Positions 49,480 to 57,848 of a stretch of 64,000 nucleotides of DNA are shown here, piece after piece. Every line of letters begins with the position of its first letter. The stretch's first letter is position 1. Source of the stretch: Candidatus Saccharimonadota bacterium (GTDB taxonomy: Bacteria > Patescibacteriota > Saccharimonadia > Saccharimonadales > UBA4665); assembly GCA_028286245.1 (NCBI GenBank), contig JAQBRY010000002.1, positions 268,779 through 332,778 of the forward strand, in the 5' to 3' direction. Under the pieces are notes generated by a model that was not told where the DNA came from, ran no database searches, and saw only the letters and a program-made list of their open reading frames with translations. Both the position numbers and the translations under genes were made by a program.

Positions 49480-50250
49480 CTAGCTGCGCGGCGGCATCGG
49501 GATGAGTACACTGGTTTTACGAACGTATTTTTGGTACTCGGGATCGTCCTTTTTACGGGTTTCGATTGGCGGGATGCCGGACACTAAAATAATAATGGCG
49601 CTCAGCGCTATCGGGCCAATTAATCCCAAGTAGCCGTACGCTGCCGAAAAGCCAAAAACCGCAATACCATACCACAGCACTAGTTCTCCAAAGTAATTGG
49701 GGTGACGGCTCCAAGCCCACAGACCCTTGTCCATAACCCTACCCTTGTTAGCCTTGTTGATAACAAAATCACGCAGCTGCTTGTCGGCAATAGCTTCAAA
49801 TACAAACCCTAAAATCCAGATAATAGTGCCGGCGACTGCAAAGAACGCCGTCGCGCTTGGCAGGTCCTGCCGACCGCCAGCCAGAACGATCGGGATCGTA
49901 ATCACCCATACAATAAACCCTTGCAGCATGTACACCAATCCGTACGCTCGCAGCCAGTAATTGCCCTTCCATTTGCTCCCCATCAGCTCGTAGCGCGGAT
50001 CATGCCTGCGGCGGAGGCGCTCAGCAATATGATAGGTCAGCCGCGCGCTCCAAATAGTAACAAGTACTGCCAGCAGCAGGCTGTGTCCACTGGGCTTTTG
50101 TAGCACTACCAGCCAGGCAACCAGCGCAAAGCCGCTCCCCCAGGCAGCATCAACCAGATCCAGCCGATTACGACTCCGGGCCACCAGAAACCAGATGCTC
50201 ATATACACGAGTAGCGCAACTGCGTTCACCAAAAGTAATCGTGCGATCAT
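49480..50250 (-). CDS. DUF1295 family membrane protein (steroid 5-alpha reductase-like)
   Basis: This 256-aa protein has about six or seven membrane helices and the DUF1295/ICMT-like C-terminal motif GLWAWSRHPNYFGELVLWYG (about residues 178-197). Such enzymes reduce or methylate lipid-like substrates; the family member's reaction is not known in bacteria. TATACT lies seven bases before the ATG. It is divergent from the AlkA-like gene. Confidence 0.9.
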   Translation of the reverse strand: MIARLLLVNAVALLVYMSIWFLVARSRNRLDLVDAAWGSGFALVAWLVVLQKPSGHSLLLAVLVTIWSARLTYHIAERLRRRHDPRYELMGSKWKGNYWLRAYGLVYMLQGFIVWVITIPIVLAGGRQDLPSATAFFAVAGTIIWILGFVFEAIADKQLRDFVINKANKGRVMDKGLWAWSRHPNYFGELVLWYGIAVFGFSAAYGYLGLIGPIALSAIIILVSGIPPIETRKKDDPEYQKYVRKTSVLIPMPPRS

Positions 50251-50317
50251 ACATTTAAGTATATGCCACGAACCGCTTTTCGTTGCCCTGGCAGATTATT
50301 ACGTTCATACTAAGCAC

Positions 50318-51013
50318 ATGAAGCGACAAAACGTAAACGACAACGCGCATACGGCCGAAACCGGCCAAGCCTTAACGGACACAAAAGATTATTCTCAAAA
50401 ACTTGTGGAAGCCAGCCGCTACTTGGCGGCGCATGACAGCAGGCTGGCCAAAATTATTGCCGCCAGCCCGGCCTGCGACTTTGCGCCGCACACCGACTAT
50501 TACGGTGCCCTGGTTAACTCGATTATTGGCCAGCAGCTCAGCGTCAAAGCAGCCGCGGCCATTAAAAAGCGGTTCCGCGAGCTCTTTGGCAGCGAAAACT
50601 ATCCGCCTCCAGAGGCAATACTGGAAAAGTCGACCGAAGACCTGCGGGCGGTGGGGCTGAGCTTTGCAAAAATAAAGTACATCCGGGACTTAGCCGAGCA
50701 CGTGCTCGACGGGCGTATCACTTTTAAGAATCTGACAGGCCAAACAAACCAGGAAATTATTGCCGAACTCACCGATGTTAAAGGCATTGGCGAGTGGACA
50801 GTCCACATGTTTTTGATGTTCTGCGTCGGCCGGCTAGACGTCCTGCCGACTGGCGACTTAGGCGTGCGTAACGCGGTCCGGAATATCTACGGATTTCAGG
50901 ACGCACCCTCGCCAGCGCAGGTCCAAGAAATTGCCGCCAAAAACAACTGGCACCCCTACGAAACAGTTGCCAGTTGGTACTTATGGCGTTCGCTGGATAA
51001 CGCGCCGCTATAA
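50318..51013 (+). CDS. DNA-3-methyladenine glycosylase II-like (AlkA) protein
   Basis: This 231-aa HhH-GPD glycosylase has SIIGQQLSVKAA, the hairpin LTDVKGIGEWTVHMFL and LPTGDLGVRNAVR, whose Asp is the catalytic residue of AlkA. It lacks the N-terminal TBP-like domain of E. coli AlkA, as in many short forms. It removes alkylated bases. CATACT lies exactly six bases before the ATG at 50318, with TTGCCC 17 bases further upstream, so the longer open frame is not used. Confidence 0.92.
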   Translation: MKRQNVNDNAHTAETGQALTDTKDYSQKLVEASRYLAAHDSRLAKIIAASPACDFAPHTDYYGALVNSIIGQQLSVKAAAAIKKRFRELFGSENYPPPEAILEKSTEDLRAVGLSFAKIKYIRDLAEHVLDGRITFKNLTGQTNQEIIAELTDVKGIGEWTVHMFLMFCVGRLDVLPTGDLGVRNAVRNIYGFQDAPSPAQVQEIAAKNNWHPYETVASWYLWRSLDNAPL

Positions 51014-51253
51014 TTAAATTTCGAACTTTTCGATGTGGTCGTTTAAGTTTTTAAGGAGATCTTTGGCCTGCGGCAGCGTCATGGCCACCCGGCTAATTAT
51101 GGTTTGCTGGCTACCGTCGAGGGCAGCTTGGGCAAAGTTAAGCGTCAGGGCGTGCTCACCCGAACTTATGACGTAGGCATCCACAAAGTAGACCGGTACT
51201 TTACTAACGTCAAGATTAAAATTAACTGGTTGGTTTATTGGTGCTTCGTCCAT
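51014..51253 (-). CDS. DUF3467-like protein
   Basis: This 79-aa protein matches the DUF3467 layout: a beta-rich centre with YFVDAYVISSGEHALTLNFA and a terminal helix AKDLLKNLNDHIEKFE. AAGGAGG precedes the ATG. It is the second gene after aspS with a 15-base gap, so co-transcription is likely. The function is unknown. Confidence 0.88.
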   Translation of the reverse strand: MDEAPINQPVNFNLDVSKVPVYFVDAYVISSGEHALTLNFAQAALDGSQQTIISRVAMTLPQAKDLLKNLNDHIEKFEI

Positions 51254-51268
51254 GGTGACCTCCTTAAA

Positions 51269-52579
51269 TTATGGTGCCAGGCGATTAATATCGCGCGGGA
51301 ACAGACTGGCTTCTTTAACATTGCTTAGGCCGACAAACTTTTGAGTGACACGCTCCAGGCCCATGCCGAAACCGCCGTGGGGTGGCATGCCGGCTTGCAT
51401 GGCCTGTAGCAGTGGCCGGAAACCCGGATCGTTTGGATCGCCGCCGGCTTTTTGCTGTAACTGCGCTACAACAACATTATAATCGTTTTCGCGCATTGAG
51501 CCGGTAGCGATTTCGACACCCCTAAATAGTAGGTCAAAGCGGTCGGCAAACTCAGGGTTTTGGGCCTGAGCTTTGTGGTAGAACTTCATTTCTTCGGCTG
51601 GCCAGTCGGTAACGAACACCGCTTCGCTGCCCAGCTCTTTGGCGGCGTACTCGCAAATCCAACGCTCCTCATCGGGCCGCAGGTCTTTTTCACCGACCGT
51701 GCTCTGCTCGTTGGCCTGGCTGTATTTTTCGTGGATTTCGGCCATGGAAATGGAAGGTATTTCTTTGCTGAGTAGCGGCTGGGCGGCCCGTAATGCGTCC
51801 ATATCAGCTTGGTGGTGTCGCCAAAGCTGTTCGCTGACGTAATTAAGTAGCCCGCTCAAAAACTGTTTGAGGTCGTCGATAGTAATGAAGCCCATTTCAC
51901 CGTCGATCGAGATGTATTCGGTCATGTGGCGTGTGGTTGCGCTGGGTTCAGCCCGGTAGACTGGGGCAATTTCAAATACGCGCTCAAATACGCCGACCAT
52001 GATCTGTTTGTAAAATTGCGGGCTCTGGGCCAAGGTTGCTTCACGGCCAAAGTAATCTATTTTAAAGACCTCTGCGCCGCCCTCGGTGGCAGCGGCCAGC
52101 AGCTTAGGCGTGCGAATCTCGGTAAATTCCTGTTGGTAAAAATAGTCGCGCATAGCCCGGGCTATAGCCGACTGCACTTTAAAAATGGCCGTTTCCTGTA
52201 AGTTGCGGAGCCCGATCGGGCGGTATTCAAACAGTGTGTCGAGGTTATCCGGCCGGTGGCTGAGGGGTTTGTCGATCTCGATGGGCGGCTCAGCCGTGAT
52301 TGGTACCAGCACTTCAAGACTGGCATTGTGCAGCTCGGCTGCCCCTGGAGCTCGGGGCTCGGCGACTGCGTCGCCGATGGCCACCAGGATAGTACCGATC
52401 TGTAAACCACGTAACTTCTCGATCTCGGCTTTATCTTTGACAATAATCTGTACCACGCCTTTGCGGTCACGAATATTAATAAAGGTCATACCACCCATTA
52501 AGCGTTTTTTGTGCAGCCAGCCTTCGACGCGAATCCGCTCGCCAACGTGAACCGCAATGTCAGAACTAAGTATCCTCAT
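51269..52579 (-). CDS. aspS: Aspartyl-tRNA synthetase, short archaeal-type (likely non-discriminating)
   Basis: This 436-aa class IIb synthetase has an OB-fold anticodon-binding domain (residues 1-100), motif 2 in the IAPVYRAEPSATTRHMTEYISIDGEMG region, and motif 3 GGFGMGLERV near the end. It lacks the GAD insertion of the 590-aa bacterial AspRS. Short AspRS enzymes of this type often charge both tRNA-Asp and tRNA-Asn, and GatCAB then makes Asn-tRNA. Whether that applies needs the presence of gatCAB or asnS elsewhere. AAAAGGAG precedes the ATG. Confidence 0.95.
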   Translation of the reverse strand: MRILSSDIAVHVGERIRVEGWLHKKRLMGGMTFINIRDRKGVVQIIVKDKAEIEKLRGLQIGTILVAIGDAVAEPRAPGAAELHNASLEVLVPITAEPPIEIDKPLSHRPDNLDTLFEYRPIGLRNLQETAIFKVQSAIARAMRDYFYQQEFTEIRTPKLLAAATEGGAEVFKIDYFGREATLAQSPQFYKQIMVGVFERVFEIAPVYRAEPSATTRHMTEYISIDGEMGFITIDDLKQFLSGLLNYVSEQLWRHHQADMDALRAAQPLLSKEIPSISMAEIHEKYSQANEQSTVGEKDLRPDEERWICEYAAKELGSEAVFVTDWPAEEMKFYHKAQAQNPEFADRFDLLFRGVEIATGSMRENDYNVVVAQLQQKAGGDPNDPGFRPLLQAMQAGMPPHGGFGMGLERVTQKFVGLSNVKEASLFPRDINRLAP

Positions 52580-52616
52580 AGATAACTCCTTTTATTAGTC
52601 TAGTAACGACTAAAAC

Positions 52617-52659
52617 GGGTCGGTATCATAGCCGCTATCGTCTTAGCGGCTACCGGCCC
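52617..52659. promoter_or_regulatory. Stem-loop in the aspS leader
   Basis: AGCCGCTA (52630-52637) and TAGCGGCT (52644-52651) pair perfectly around six bases. An outer stem of eight (52617-52624 with 52652-52659, one imperfect pair) continues after a five-base bulge. It lies 38 bases upstream of the aspS ATG. I see no T-box sequence, so this is an unassigned leader structure. Confidence 0.6.
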
Positions 52660-52698
52660 CTGGATTCCTGTTGCTTTGCACGTAGTAATTCATTAGTG

Positions 52699-53748
52699 CT
52701 ATTCTAGCACCTCTGTATCATCAGCGGGGGCTTTTTTGGGGCTTTTAACAGCTTTTGGCACTCGTGGATGCCGGGCGGCGACGGCCATGCGGTCGGCGTA
52801 TTGTTCAAAATCTTCGCCGGGGAGGTGGCCAAAGAGCTGGCGGACAATGGATTCCATGGTTACGATTCCTACGTACTCTTCGTGGCTGTTCACTACGATA
52901 AACAGCGGGCAGTTGGTAACAAAAAAGGCGTGCAGGGCTTCGCGGAGCGTATCAGCCTCGTGTAAGTAATAAATTTGATCCACCATGTGATCGCGCACCA
53001 GCCCGGTGCTATGCAGCCCGAGGTGCTGGACCGTTAAGGTACCGACCACCTCGCCCTTGGGCTTGTCGAGTACTAGCACGTAGGGCGACTCAGCCTTGTG
53101 TAGCTCGTCTATCAAAATCGGCCCAACCGTATCATCGGCGCTAATAGTTTTAATGGTCGCGCGGGGAGTCAGCACATCGCTCACCTGGTAATCACCAAAA
53201 GTCAGCGCCCGCTGGATAATGGCCAGCTCTTCGATACTTAAACGACTGTCCTCCTGATCGGCTTGCTGCTCAATGAGCTCAAGCACGTCGGCCCGCTCGT
53301 AAATGCCGGTGTGTTTTACGCCGTTATAGCGATGCTCAATTTTTTCGGCGCTGCGGCTCAGCAGCGGGTAGGCAATGTTGAGCAGCCACACTAGCGCCGG
53401 CGTTACCAGAATGGTGACGCGGGCACCGTAGCGGGTTACCCGGCTGGCCGGGAGCCAGGAAAAGGCCGACCAAATAAGCGCCAGGACGGTAATAAGGCTG
53501 AGCCAAAACGGTGAGACGCTCGACAAAATGATAATGCCGACTGCGCTGCTCAGCGCAATAATTGCCCATAATAGGGCGCGGAGGCTGGCGCCAAAAGCTA
53601 CCGCCCGATACAATGTGGCCGCTAACTCATCACCGTGTTCGGCTTGGCGCTTGAGCTCTTTAACGGGCAATGAATAGTAGGTTTTTCGAACAACTACGCC
53701 GGTGATGGCTATAACCAGGAACAATATGGCAAGTAAAAAATGTGTCAT
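52699..53748 (-). CDS. CNNM/CorC-like membrane protein with CBS pair
   Basis: This 349-aa protein has about four membrane helices in the first 140 residues (DUF21-like), then a linker and a CBS pair (about 190-305) with VLTPRATIKTISADD and VRDHMVDQIYYLHEADTLREA, the MVPR-type first strand of CorC/HlyC proteins. It lacks the C-terminal CorC_HlyC domain. Such proteins take part in Mg2+ or Co2+ efflux. I use the ATG at 53748 (MTHFLL). Confidence 0.85.
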   Translation of the reverse strand: MTHFLLAILFLVIAITGVVVRKTYYSLPVKELKRQAEHGDELAATLYRAVAFGASLRALLWAIIALSSAVGIIILSSVSPFWLSLITVLALIWSAFSWLPASRVTRYGARVTILVTPALVWLLNIAYPLLSRSAEKIEHRYNGVKHTGIYERADVLELIEQQADQEDSRLSIEELAIIQRALTFGDYQVSDVLTPRATIKTISADDTVGPILIDELHKAESPYVLVLDKPKGEVVGTLTVQHLGLHSTGLVRDHMVDQIYYLHEADTLREALHAFFVTNCPLFIVVNSHEEYVGIVTMESIVRQLFGHLPGEDFEQYADRMAVAARHPRVPKAVKSPKKAPADDTEVLE

Positions 53749-53845
53749 CTGGCTTAAGCATATAATCTTTGGGCACATTTTTAAAGCCAGCAATCAGGAT
53801 TACTGTATACTGTGATAAGAATATTATTGAGGGAGTTACCGAGTT

Positions 53846-54499
53846 ATGTCTAAGCAGTTTTGGGCCGTTATTGCAGTACTTATCATCGCGTTTGCCGGCG
53901 TTGCCGTCGTATCAAATAAAAAAGACGCTACAACCAGCAGCTCCGGAAGCGCTCAGCCGACTTCACATGTTGAGGGCGCGGGCAACAAAAAAGTAACGCT
54001 GGTGGAATACGGCGATTTTGAATGCCCGTACTGCTACCAGTACCACCCCACCGTTAAGCAAGTTGTTGCCTCGTACGGTGACGACATTACCTTCCAGTTC
54101 CGTAATTATCCGCTTACCAGCTTGCACCAAAATGCCTTTGCTGCCGCCCGCGCTGCCGAAGCCGCCAGCCTGCAGGGCAAATTCTGGGATATGCACGACC
54201 TACTCTACGAAGACCGCTCATGGGTTGGCAACACCAGTCCGGCTGCTGTATTTGACCAGTTTGCAACCGAACTCAAGCTCAATGTGACCAAGTTCAAGCA
54301 AGACTACAGCAGCGACAAGGTGAACGATACGGTTAACGCCGACCTGGCTGCCGGGCAAAAACTCGACATCAATGGCACTCCAACCTTTTTCATTAATGGT
54401 AAAAAAGTCGAGATCGCCAACAGCGTCGATTCGTTTAAAAAAGTAATTGATGCCGAGATTGCTAAGCAACCAGCCGCCGCATCAACGACTAATAACTAG
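53846..54499 (+). CDS. DsbA/BdbD-like thiol-disulfide oxidoreductase
   Basis: This 217-aa membrane-anchored protein has one N-terminal helix (about residues 5-23), a Ser/Thr linker, and a thioredoxin fold with active site ECPYC (about 60-64), an inserted helical domain and the cis-Pro loop NGTPTFFING (about 172-181). CPYC is typical of oxidising DsbA-like enzymes. It could make disulfides in pilins or other secreted proteins of this window, several of which have paired cysteines. GGGAG lies about 12 bases before the ATG. Confidence 0.94.
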   Translation: MSKQFWAVIAVLIIAFAGVAVVSNKKDATTSSSGSAQPTSHVEGAGNKKVTLVEYGDFECPYCYQYHPTVKQVVASYGDDITFQFRNYPLTSLHQNAFAAARAAEAASLQGKFWDMHDLLYEDRSWVGNTSPAAVFDQFATELKLNVTKFKQDYSSDKVNDTVNADLAAGQKLDINGTPTFFINGKKVEIANSVDSFKKVIDAEIAKQPAAASTTNN

Positions 54500-54503
54500 T
54501 AAA

Positions 54504-54596
54504 CTAATACTCTAGAAACTGGCGCCATGCCGGCTGACCGACCTGCACAGGCACGTATTCAGCCTGCGATTCTACAATAGTAACTTTAACTGGCAT
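54504..54596 (-). CDS. Possible 30-aa protein
   Basis: The frame encodes 30 aa, from MPVKVTIVES to QFLEY. GAGG lies eight bases before the ATG, and a consensus promoter lies about 115 bases upstream on the same strand (54714-54742). It lies in the otherwise empty 265-base gap between the DsbA-like gene and nadD. No homologue is known to me. Confidence 0.4.
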   Translation of the reverse strand: MPVKVTIVESQAEYVPVQVGQPAWRQFLEY

Positions 54597-54713
54597 TATA
54601 AGATCCTCGTCAGCGCAATCCACACGCGGTGAAAGTAGTTGCTCACTGATACTGTTTTATTTTATTTTTTGTCTTACACGACCGTATTACTGGCGGGTCA
54701 ATGAAGTAGCTAC

Positions 54714-54742
54714 AGTGTATACAAACCACTTATGGTTGTCAA
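54714..54742 (-). promoter_or_regulatory. Promoter upstream of the possible 30-aa gene
   Basis: On the minus strand TTGACA (54737-54742) and TACACT (54714-54719) are separated by 17 bases. Transcription should start near 54707 and run for about 110 bases before the small frame, passing an A-rich tract near 54657-54671. A small RNA is an alternative reading. Confidence 0.7.
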
Positions 54743-54764
54743 CTTTGCCACGGATTATTTGCGG

Positions 54765-55370
54765 TTACTTAACAGTGACGTAGAGCCAATTGCGATTACT
54801 GTAGTGGGCAACGCTATGGAGTAACCCTGGTACGGATTTTTTGTCGCGGAGGCCCTCGCGGATTTTTCCTGAGGAAACATCGGCCGCGTAACTTTCAAAC
54901 ATAGTCACAGCTACGGGTTGATCTTTCCAGGCGCTGATTTGCTGCTGTAAACTAGTCTGATCCTGGTCGGAGCGGACGCCAATGACCAGCTCAGCCGTTT
55001 TGAGCAACCGTTGTACGTTTGGCCAGCTCGGCAAGTGAGCGATAACGTCGGATCCAAATAAGAATGCCAGCTGGGCGCCGTCAAATTCTTTGAGCAGCTT
55101 AGGGAGGGTTCGCTCGGTGCTAAAACTAACGTCCACCAACTCCATAACCTTAAAATAGGGATAGGGTCGGCAGGCGCGTTTAACCATAGCCACCCGGTGG
55201 GCAAAGTGTTCTACGCCGGGCTTAGTACGCGGCCGGCGTTCCGGTAAAAAGTAAATGCGATCCAGGCCGGCAAACTCCATGGCCTGCAGTGCAAAGCCAA
55301 TGTGGCCAGCGTGCACCGGGTCAAAGGTGCCCGCGTAAATACCGATTCGTTTGCCGGAAAATGATGTCAT
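54765..55370 (-). CDS. nadD: Nicotinate-nucleotide adenylyltransferase-like protein
   Basis: This 201-aa nucleotidyltransferase has GTFDPVHAGH with the HxGH motif (His20 to His23) and VSSGKIREGL in place of the ISSTxIR signature. It transfers AMP to nicotinate mononucleotide in NAD synthesis. The altered signature leaves open another cytidylyltransferase-like substrate. TATACT lies exactly six bases before the ATG. It lies 12 bases before the unknown 55383-56945 gene's stop. Confidence 0.88.
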   Translation of the reverse strand: MTSFSGKRIGIYAGTFDPVHAGHIGFALQAMEFAGLDRIYFLPERRPRTKPGVEHFAHRVAMVKRACRPYPYFKVMELVDVSFSTERTLPKLLKEFDGAQLAFLFGSDVIAHLPSWPNVQRLLKTAELVIGVRSDQDQTSLQQQISAWKDQPVAVTMFESYAADVSSGKIREGLRDKKSVPGLLHSVAHYSNRNWLYVTVK

Positions 55371-55382
55371 GCTACCAGTATA

Positions 55383-56945
55383 CTAGCTGCGTGCCGGCTC
55401 GAGCTGCGCTGCCCGGCGGGCAATGTTGCCGATATCACCCTTACCATCGGCATCTAGGTAAGCGTCGCAGCCATACCGCAGGCACCTAGCAGTACCAGAT
55501 CGATCCCGGTAGGCTTTGACAGTCAGCTTGGAATCACGCTTTGAACCATCGTCGTTGTAATCGCAGCAATAGCAACCGCTGTGCGAGTAGACGCAGGGCT
55601 CATTATCGGTCTCGCCTACGGCGGTGCTGCCCTGCTGGCCACCAAACGCTTCTTGCAGTGACGATGCAGTGTCGCCAGCGCCAATCGCGTTTTCGCTACT
55701 TTCATGTATGCTCAGCTGGTTTTGGCCGGCACAACCGCCGTAGCTACGATTAGCCTGGACGCCACTGCGGACATTGGCAGCCATTATTTGGTGCATCAGA
55801 GCCATGTCATAACCACCGTAATAGCCGCCATACTGTGGCACCGTTGCCGGCTCTAAGAACATAATCGCCTGCGATAGCCCTTCTAGACCCCGCGGGCTGA
55901 GCTTGAGTTTCTTGCGGAGTTCTTCTGCGGCGGCGTAACGAATAATTGAGTCGATAGCCCGGCCGGCTTCGTCATTAAAGCGCTTACTGTTTGCTACACG
56001 TATAAGTTGCTGGCGTAGCTCAGGCTTTAGGTTCGCGGGAGCAGCTTGCAGCAGGCTTTGAGCCAGACCCTGCAGGGTGGCATTGTTCTGCTTTCGGTAA
56101 ATAGCATCGGCCAGGGCTGTGTAATACGTTTCGTGGAATTTTTGCATGGTTGGCTGCTGCGCCTTCATGAACTCCTGTAGCGATCGGCGCGAAGTGGTCG
56201 ACTGGCGCATGTCATAATATCGCTCCCGGATACGAACTGCCAGTAGCTCCGCCTGCTTGGCATCGGCGGCAACTTCCAGGCCATACTGTATCCATTCACT
56301 CGTCGGTATGCCTTCTGGTACGTCAATACCAAATTCGCTAAAGAGCTCACGCCACATGCCCAGATTACTTTTATCAATTGAGTATGCCCCTGCTACGATA
56401 GTGTCTTCATCCTCACGGCAGTACCACTGCAGATAGGCAATTCCCTTGCGATAACCGAGCCCTTTCCAAATATCAGGATCAGTGGCAAGCCCCTCCTTAG
56501 GATCCATACTTACAACCAGTCGGGCCGTCCCAATGGGCAATTGGTTAACCCTACGGGCATTTTGAAGATCGGCGGCATCGCGCTTGGCTTGTTCGCCGAG
56601 TCGGCTATCTTTTTGTGCTGCCTGTTCAGAGCTCGCCAGCCCTTCGGCCAGCATAGTAACCACCGAGCGGCCATTGACGGTTTGGGCCTCTCCATTTATC
56701 ACTTTATAGGTATACGGCCGGTCAACATCCAAATGCTCCCTAAACTCGGGATCCGTTTTAAGCATTTCGGTAACGGCCGTTGTAAGGTCATCCATAGTAA
56801 AGGCGGCCATTGCCTTATACTCTGCGGTCTTGGTGCCCTGGCAAGCCAACTCACCCAAATGACGGAGCGACTTTAAGGAGTGCGCATAGACTTCGGCTTG
56901 CTCAGGTGCTACTTCTATAAATTGTACTGCGGCTGCTTCGGCCAT
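55383..56945 (-). CDS. Unknown Cys-rich C-terminal protein under a cobalamin-type riboswitch
   Basis: This 520-aa soluble protein has no recognised catalytic domain. Residues 1-350 are helical. A Gly/Tyr-rich segment (YGGYYGGYD) follows near residue 370. The tail from about 450 holds two cysteine clusters (CVYSHSGCYCC and CLRYGC) with the acidic loops DYNDDGS and DADGKGD, which suggests a metal site or an EF-hand-like Ca2+ site. AAGGGG precedes the ATG. The leader carries a likely cobalamin riboswitch. The role is unknown. Confidence 0.75.
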   Translation of the reverse strand: MAEAAAVQFIEVAPEQAEVYAHSLKSLRHLGELACQGTKTAEYKAMAAFTMDDLTTAVTEMLKTDPEFREHLDVDRPYTYKVINGEAQTVNGRSVVTMLAEGLASSEQAAQKDSRLGEQAKRDAADLQNARRVNQLPIGTARLVVSMDPKEGLATDPDIWKGLGYRKGIAYLQWYCREDEDTIVAGAYSIDKSNLGMWRELFSEFGIDVPEGIPTSEWIQYGLEVAADAKQAELLAVRIRERYYDMRQSTTSRRSLQEFMKAQQPTMQKFHETYYTALADAIYRKQNNATLQGLAQSLLQAAPANLKPELRQQLIRVANSKRFNDEAGRAIDSIIRYAAAEELRKKLKLSPRGLEGLSQAIMFLEPATVPQYGGYYGGYDMALMHQIMAANVRSGVQANRSYGGCAGQNQLSIHESSENAIGAGDTASSLQEAFGGQQGSTAVGETDNEPCVYSHSGCYCCDYNDDGSKRDSKLTVKAYRDRSGTARCLRYGCDAYLDADGKGDIGNIARRAAQLEPARS

Positions 56946-56963
56946 AGTTCCCCTTGTGTCTAT

Positions 56964-57096
56964 ACGAGCAGCGTCACCGAATATAACTTGGTGCTCCTGC
57001 TCGTGAGACTTTTAGTAGCTGTATCGGACTTTCCTATTAGGATTACCGTTGCGGCACAGTTCCCGATTTGCACGGGATTCCAGCTATGATTTGTTA
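56964..57096 (-). promoter_or_regulatory. Cobalamin riboswitch-like leader (aptamer about 57013-57090, platform hairpin 56964-57004)
   Basis: Read on the minus strand from about 57090, the leader contains the conserved blocks of cobalamin aptamers in order: GGAATCCCGTGCAAATCGGG, then AACTGTGCCGCAACGGTAA, then AAGTCCGATAC. TAGCTG and CAGCTA close the core. ACGAGCAG and CTGCTCGT form an eight-base stem (56964-57004) with an inner CACC/GGTG pairing just before the ribosome binding site. These blocks resemble the btuB-type aptamer closely. I do not see a classical full-length P1/P2 or a peripheral P7-P11 set, so it would be a compact variant. Confidence 0.8.
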
Positions 57097-57102
57097 AGTT
57101 CT

Positions 57103-57108
57103 AGTATA
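57103..57108 (-). promoter_or_regulatory. -10 box of the riboswitch transcript
   Basis: TATACT on the minus strand places the transcription start at about 57096, only a few bases before the aptamer. The -35 region is weak. Confidence 0.55.
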
Positions 57109-57143
57109 GTACCACCGTTGGCTTACGCTAGATATGGTAGTAT

Positions 57144-57824
57144 TTACTTCAACGTAAAGCTTGTCAGCGCATCAAAGAAAGTCTTATAGTCCGGATTAAT
57201 GTTGTGGTCAGTATAGGTAAAAAAGTACTTCCGAGCCGCGCCCTTACTGTCAGTAAGGGTAACAGAGTTAATATTGCCCTGTGAGCTCGTGCCTACGACG
57301 TTACGCTCATAGTTTGCTAGGTCGCATAAAAAGTCGATACCTCGCCACTTGGCTAGCGTTCCAAAAGAACTTGGCGTGGTTGCCGCCTTGGTAAAATCTG
57401 CGCAGTTATCAGAAATAGTACCTACGATGTTAATGCGGCTGACGCTCGCCTCGATACCGATCACTCGGTTAACACTAAAGTTTTGCGGAATAGTATCCTG
57501 GTAGATATCAAGGAACTGCTGGTTTGAGCCGCTGTCGCCGCTTGAGTAATGGTAAAGGTCGTAGGTTGCTTTCTCGTGAGAAACCGTCTTCCAGCCGGAT
57601 GGTAGATTAAAGCTAAAATCATCTTCGCTCACTACTTTGGTGGCCTGCGAGTCTGCACTGGCAGTGTTAGTGACAGCACTAGCCTGCTTAATAGTAGTGT
57701 CGGGGCTCTGCAGCTGTAAAATCACCCAGAATACGGCTACAACCGCTATGACCGCAATGCCAACAGACCCTAGCCACATCGGCCAGGCTCGGTGATATTT
57801 TGATCTATGTCCTAGGCGATACAT
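57144..57824 (-). CDS. Membrane-anchored extracytoplasmic protein, function unknown
   Basis: This 226-aa protein has a basic N-terminus, one membrane helix (about residues 17-37), a Thr/Ser/Ala linker and a beta-rich domain with EDDFSFNLPSGWKTVSH, similar in style to PsbP-like or lipoprotein domains. Two cysteines (about 144 and 171) may form a disulfide. It resembles the 9198-10073 protein in layout. The function is unknown. Confidence 0.7.
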   Translation of the reverse strand: MYRLGHRSKYHRAWPMWLGSVGIAVIAVVAVFWVILQLQSPDTTIKQASAVTNTASADSQATKVVSEDDFSFNLPSGWKTVSHEKATYDLYHYSSGDSGSNQQFLDIYQDTIPQNFSVNRVIGIEASVSRINIVGTISDNCADFTKAATTPSSFGTLAKWRGIDFLCDLANYERNVVGTSSQGNINSVTLTDSKGAARKYFFTYTDHNINPDYKTFFDALTSFTLK

Positions 57825-57848
57825 ATCGTTGCTGCTTTACGCCTCTTA

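Noticed and set aside
52580-52698. T-box riboswitch upstream of aspS
   Set aside because: I do not find the T-box sequence or an antiterminator/terminator pair, only an isolated stem-loop.
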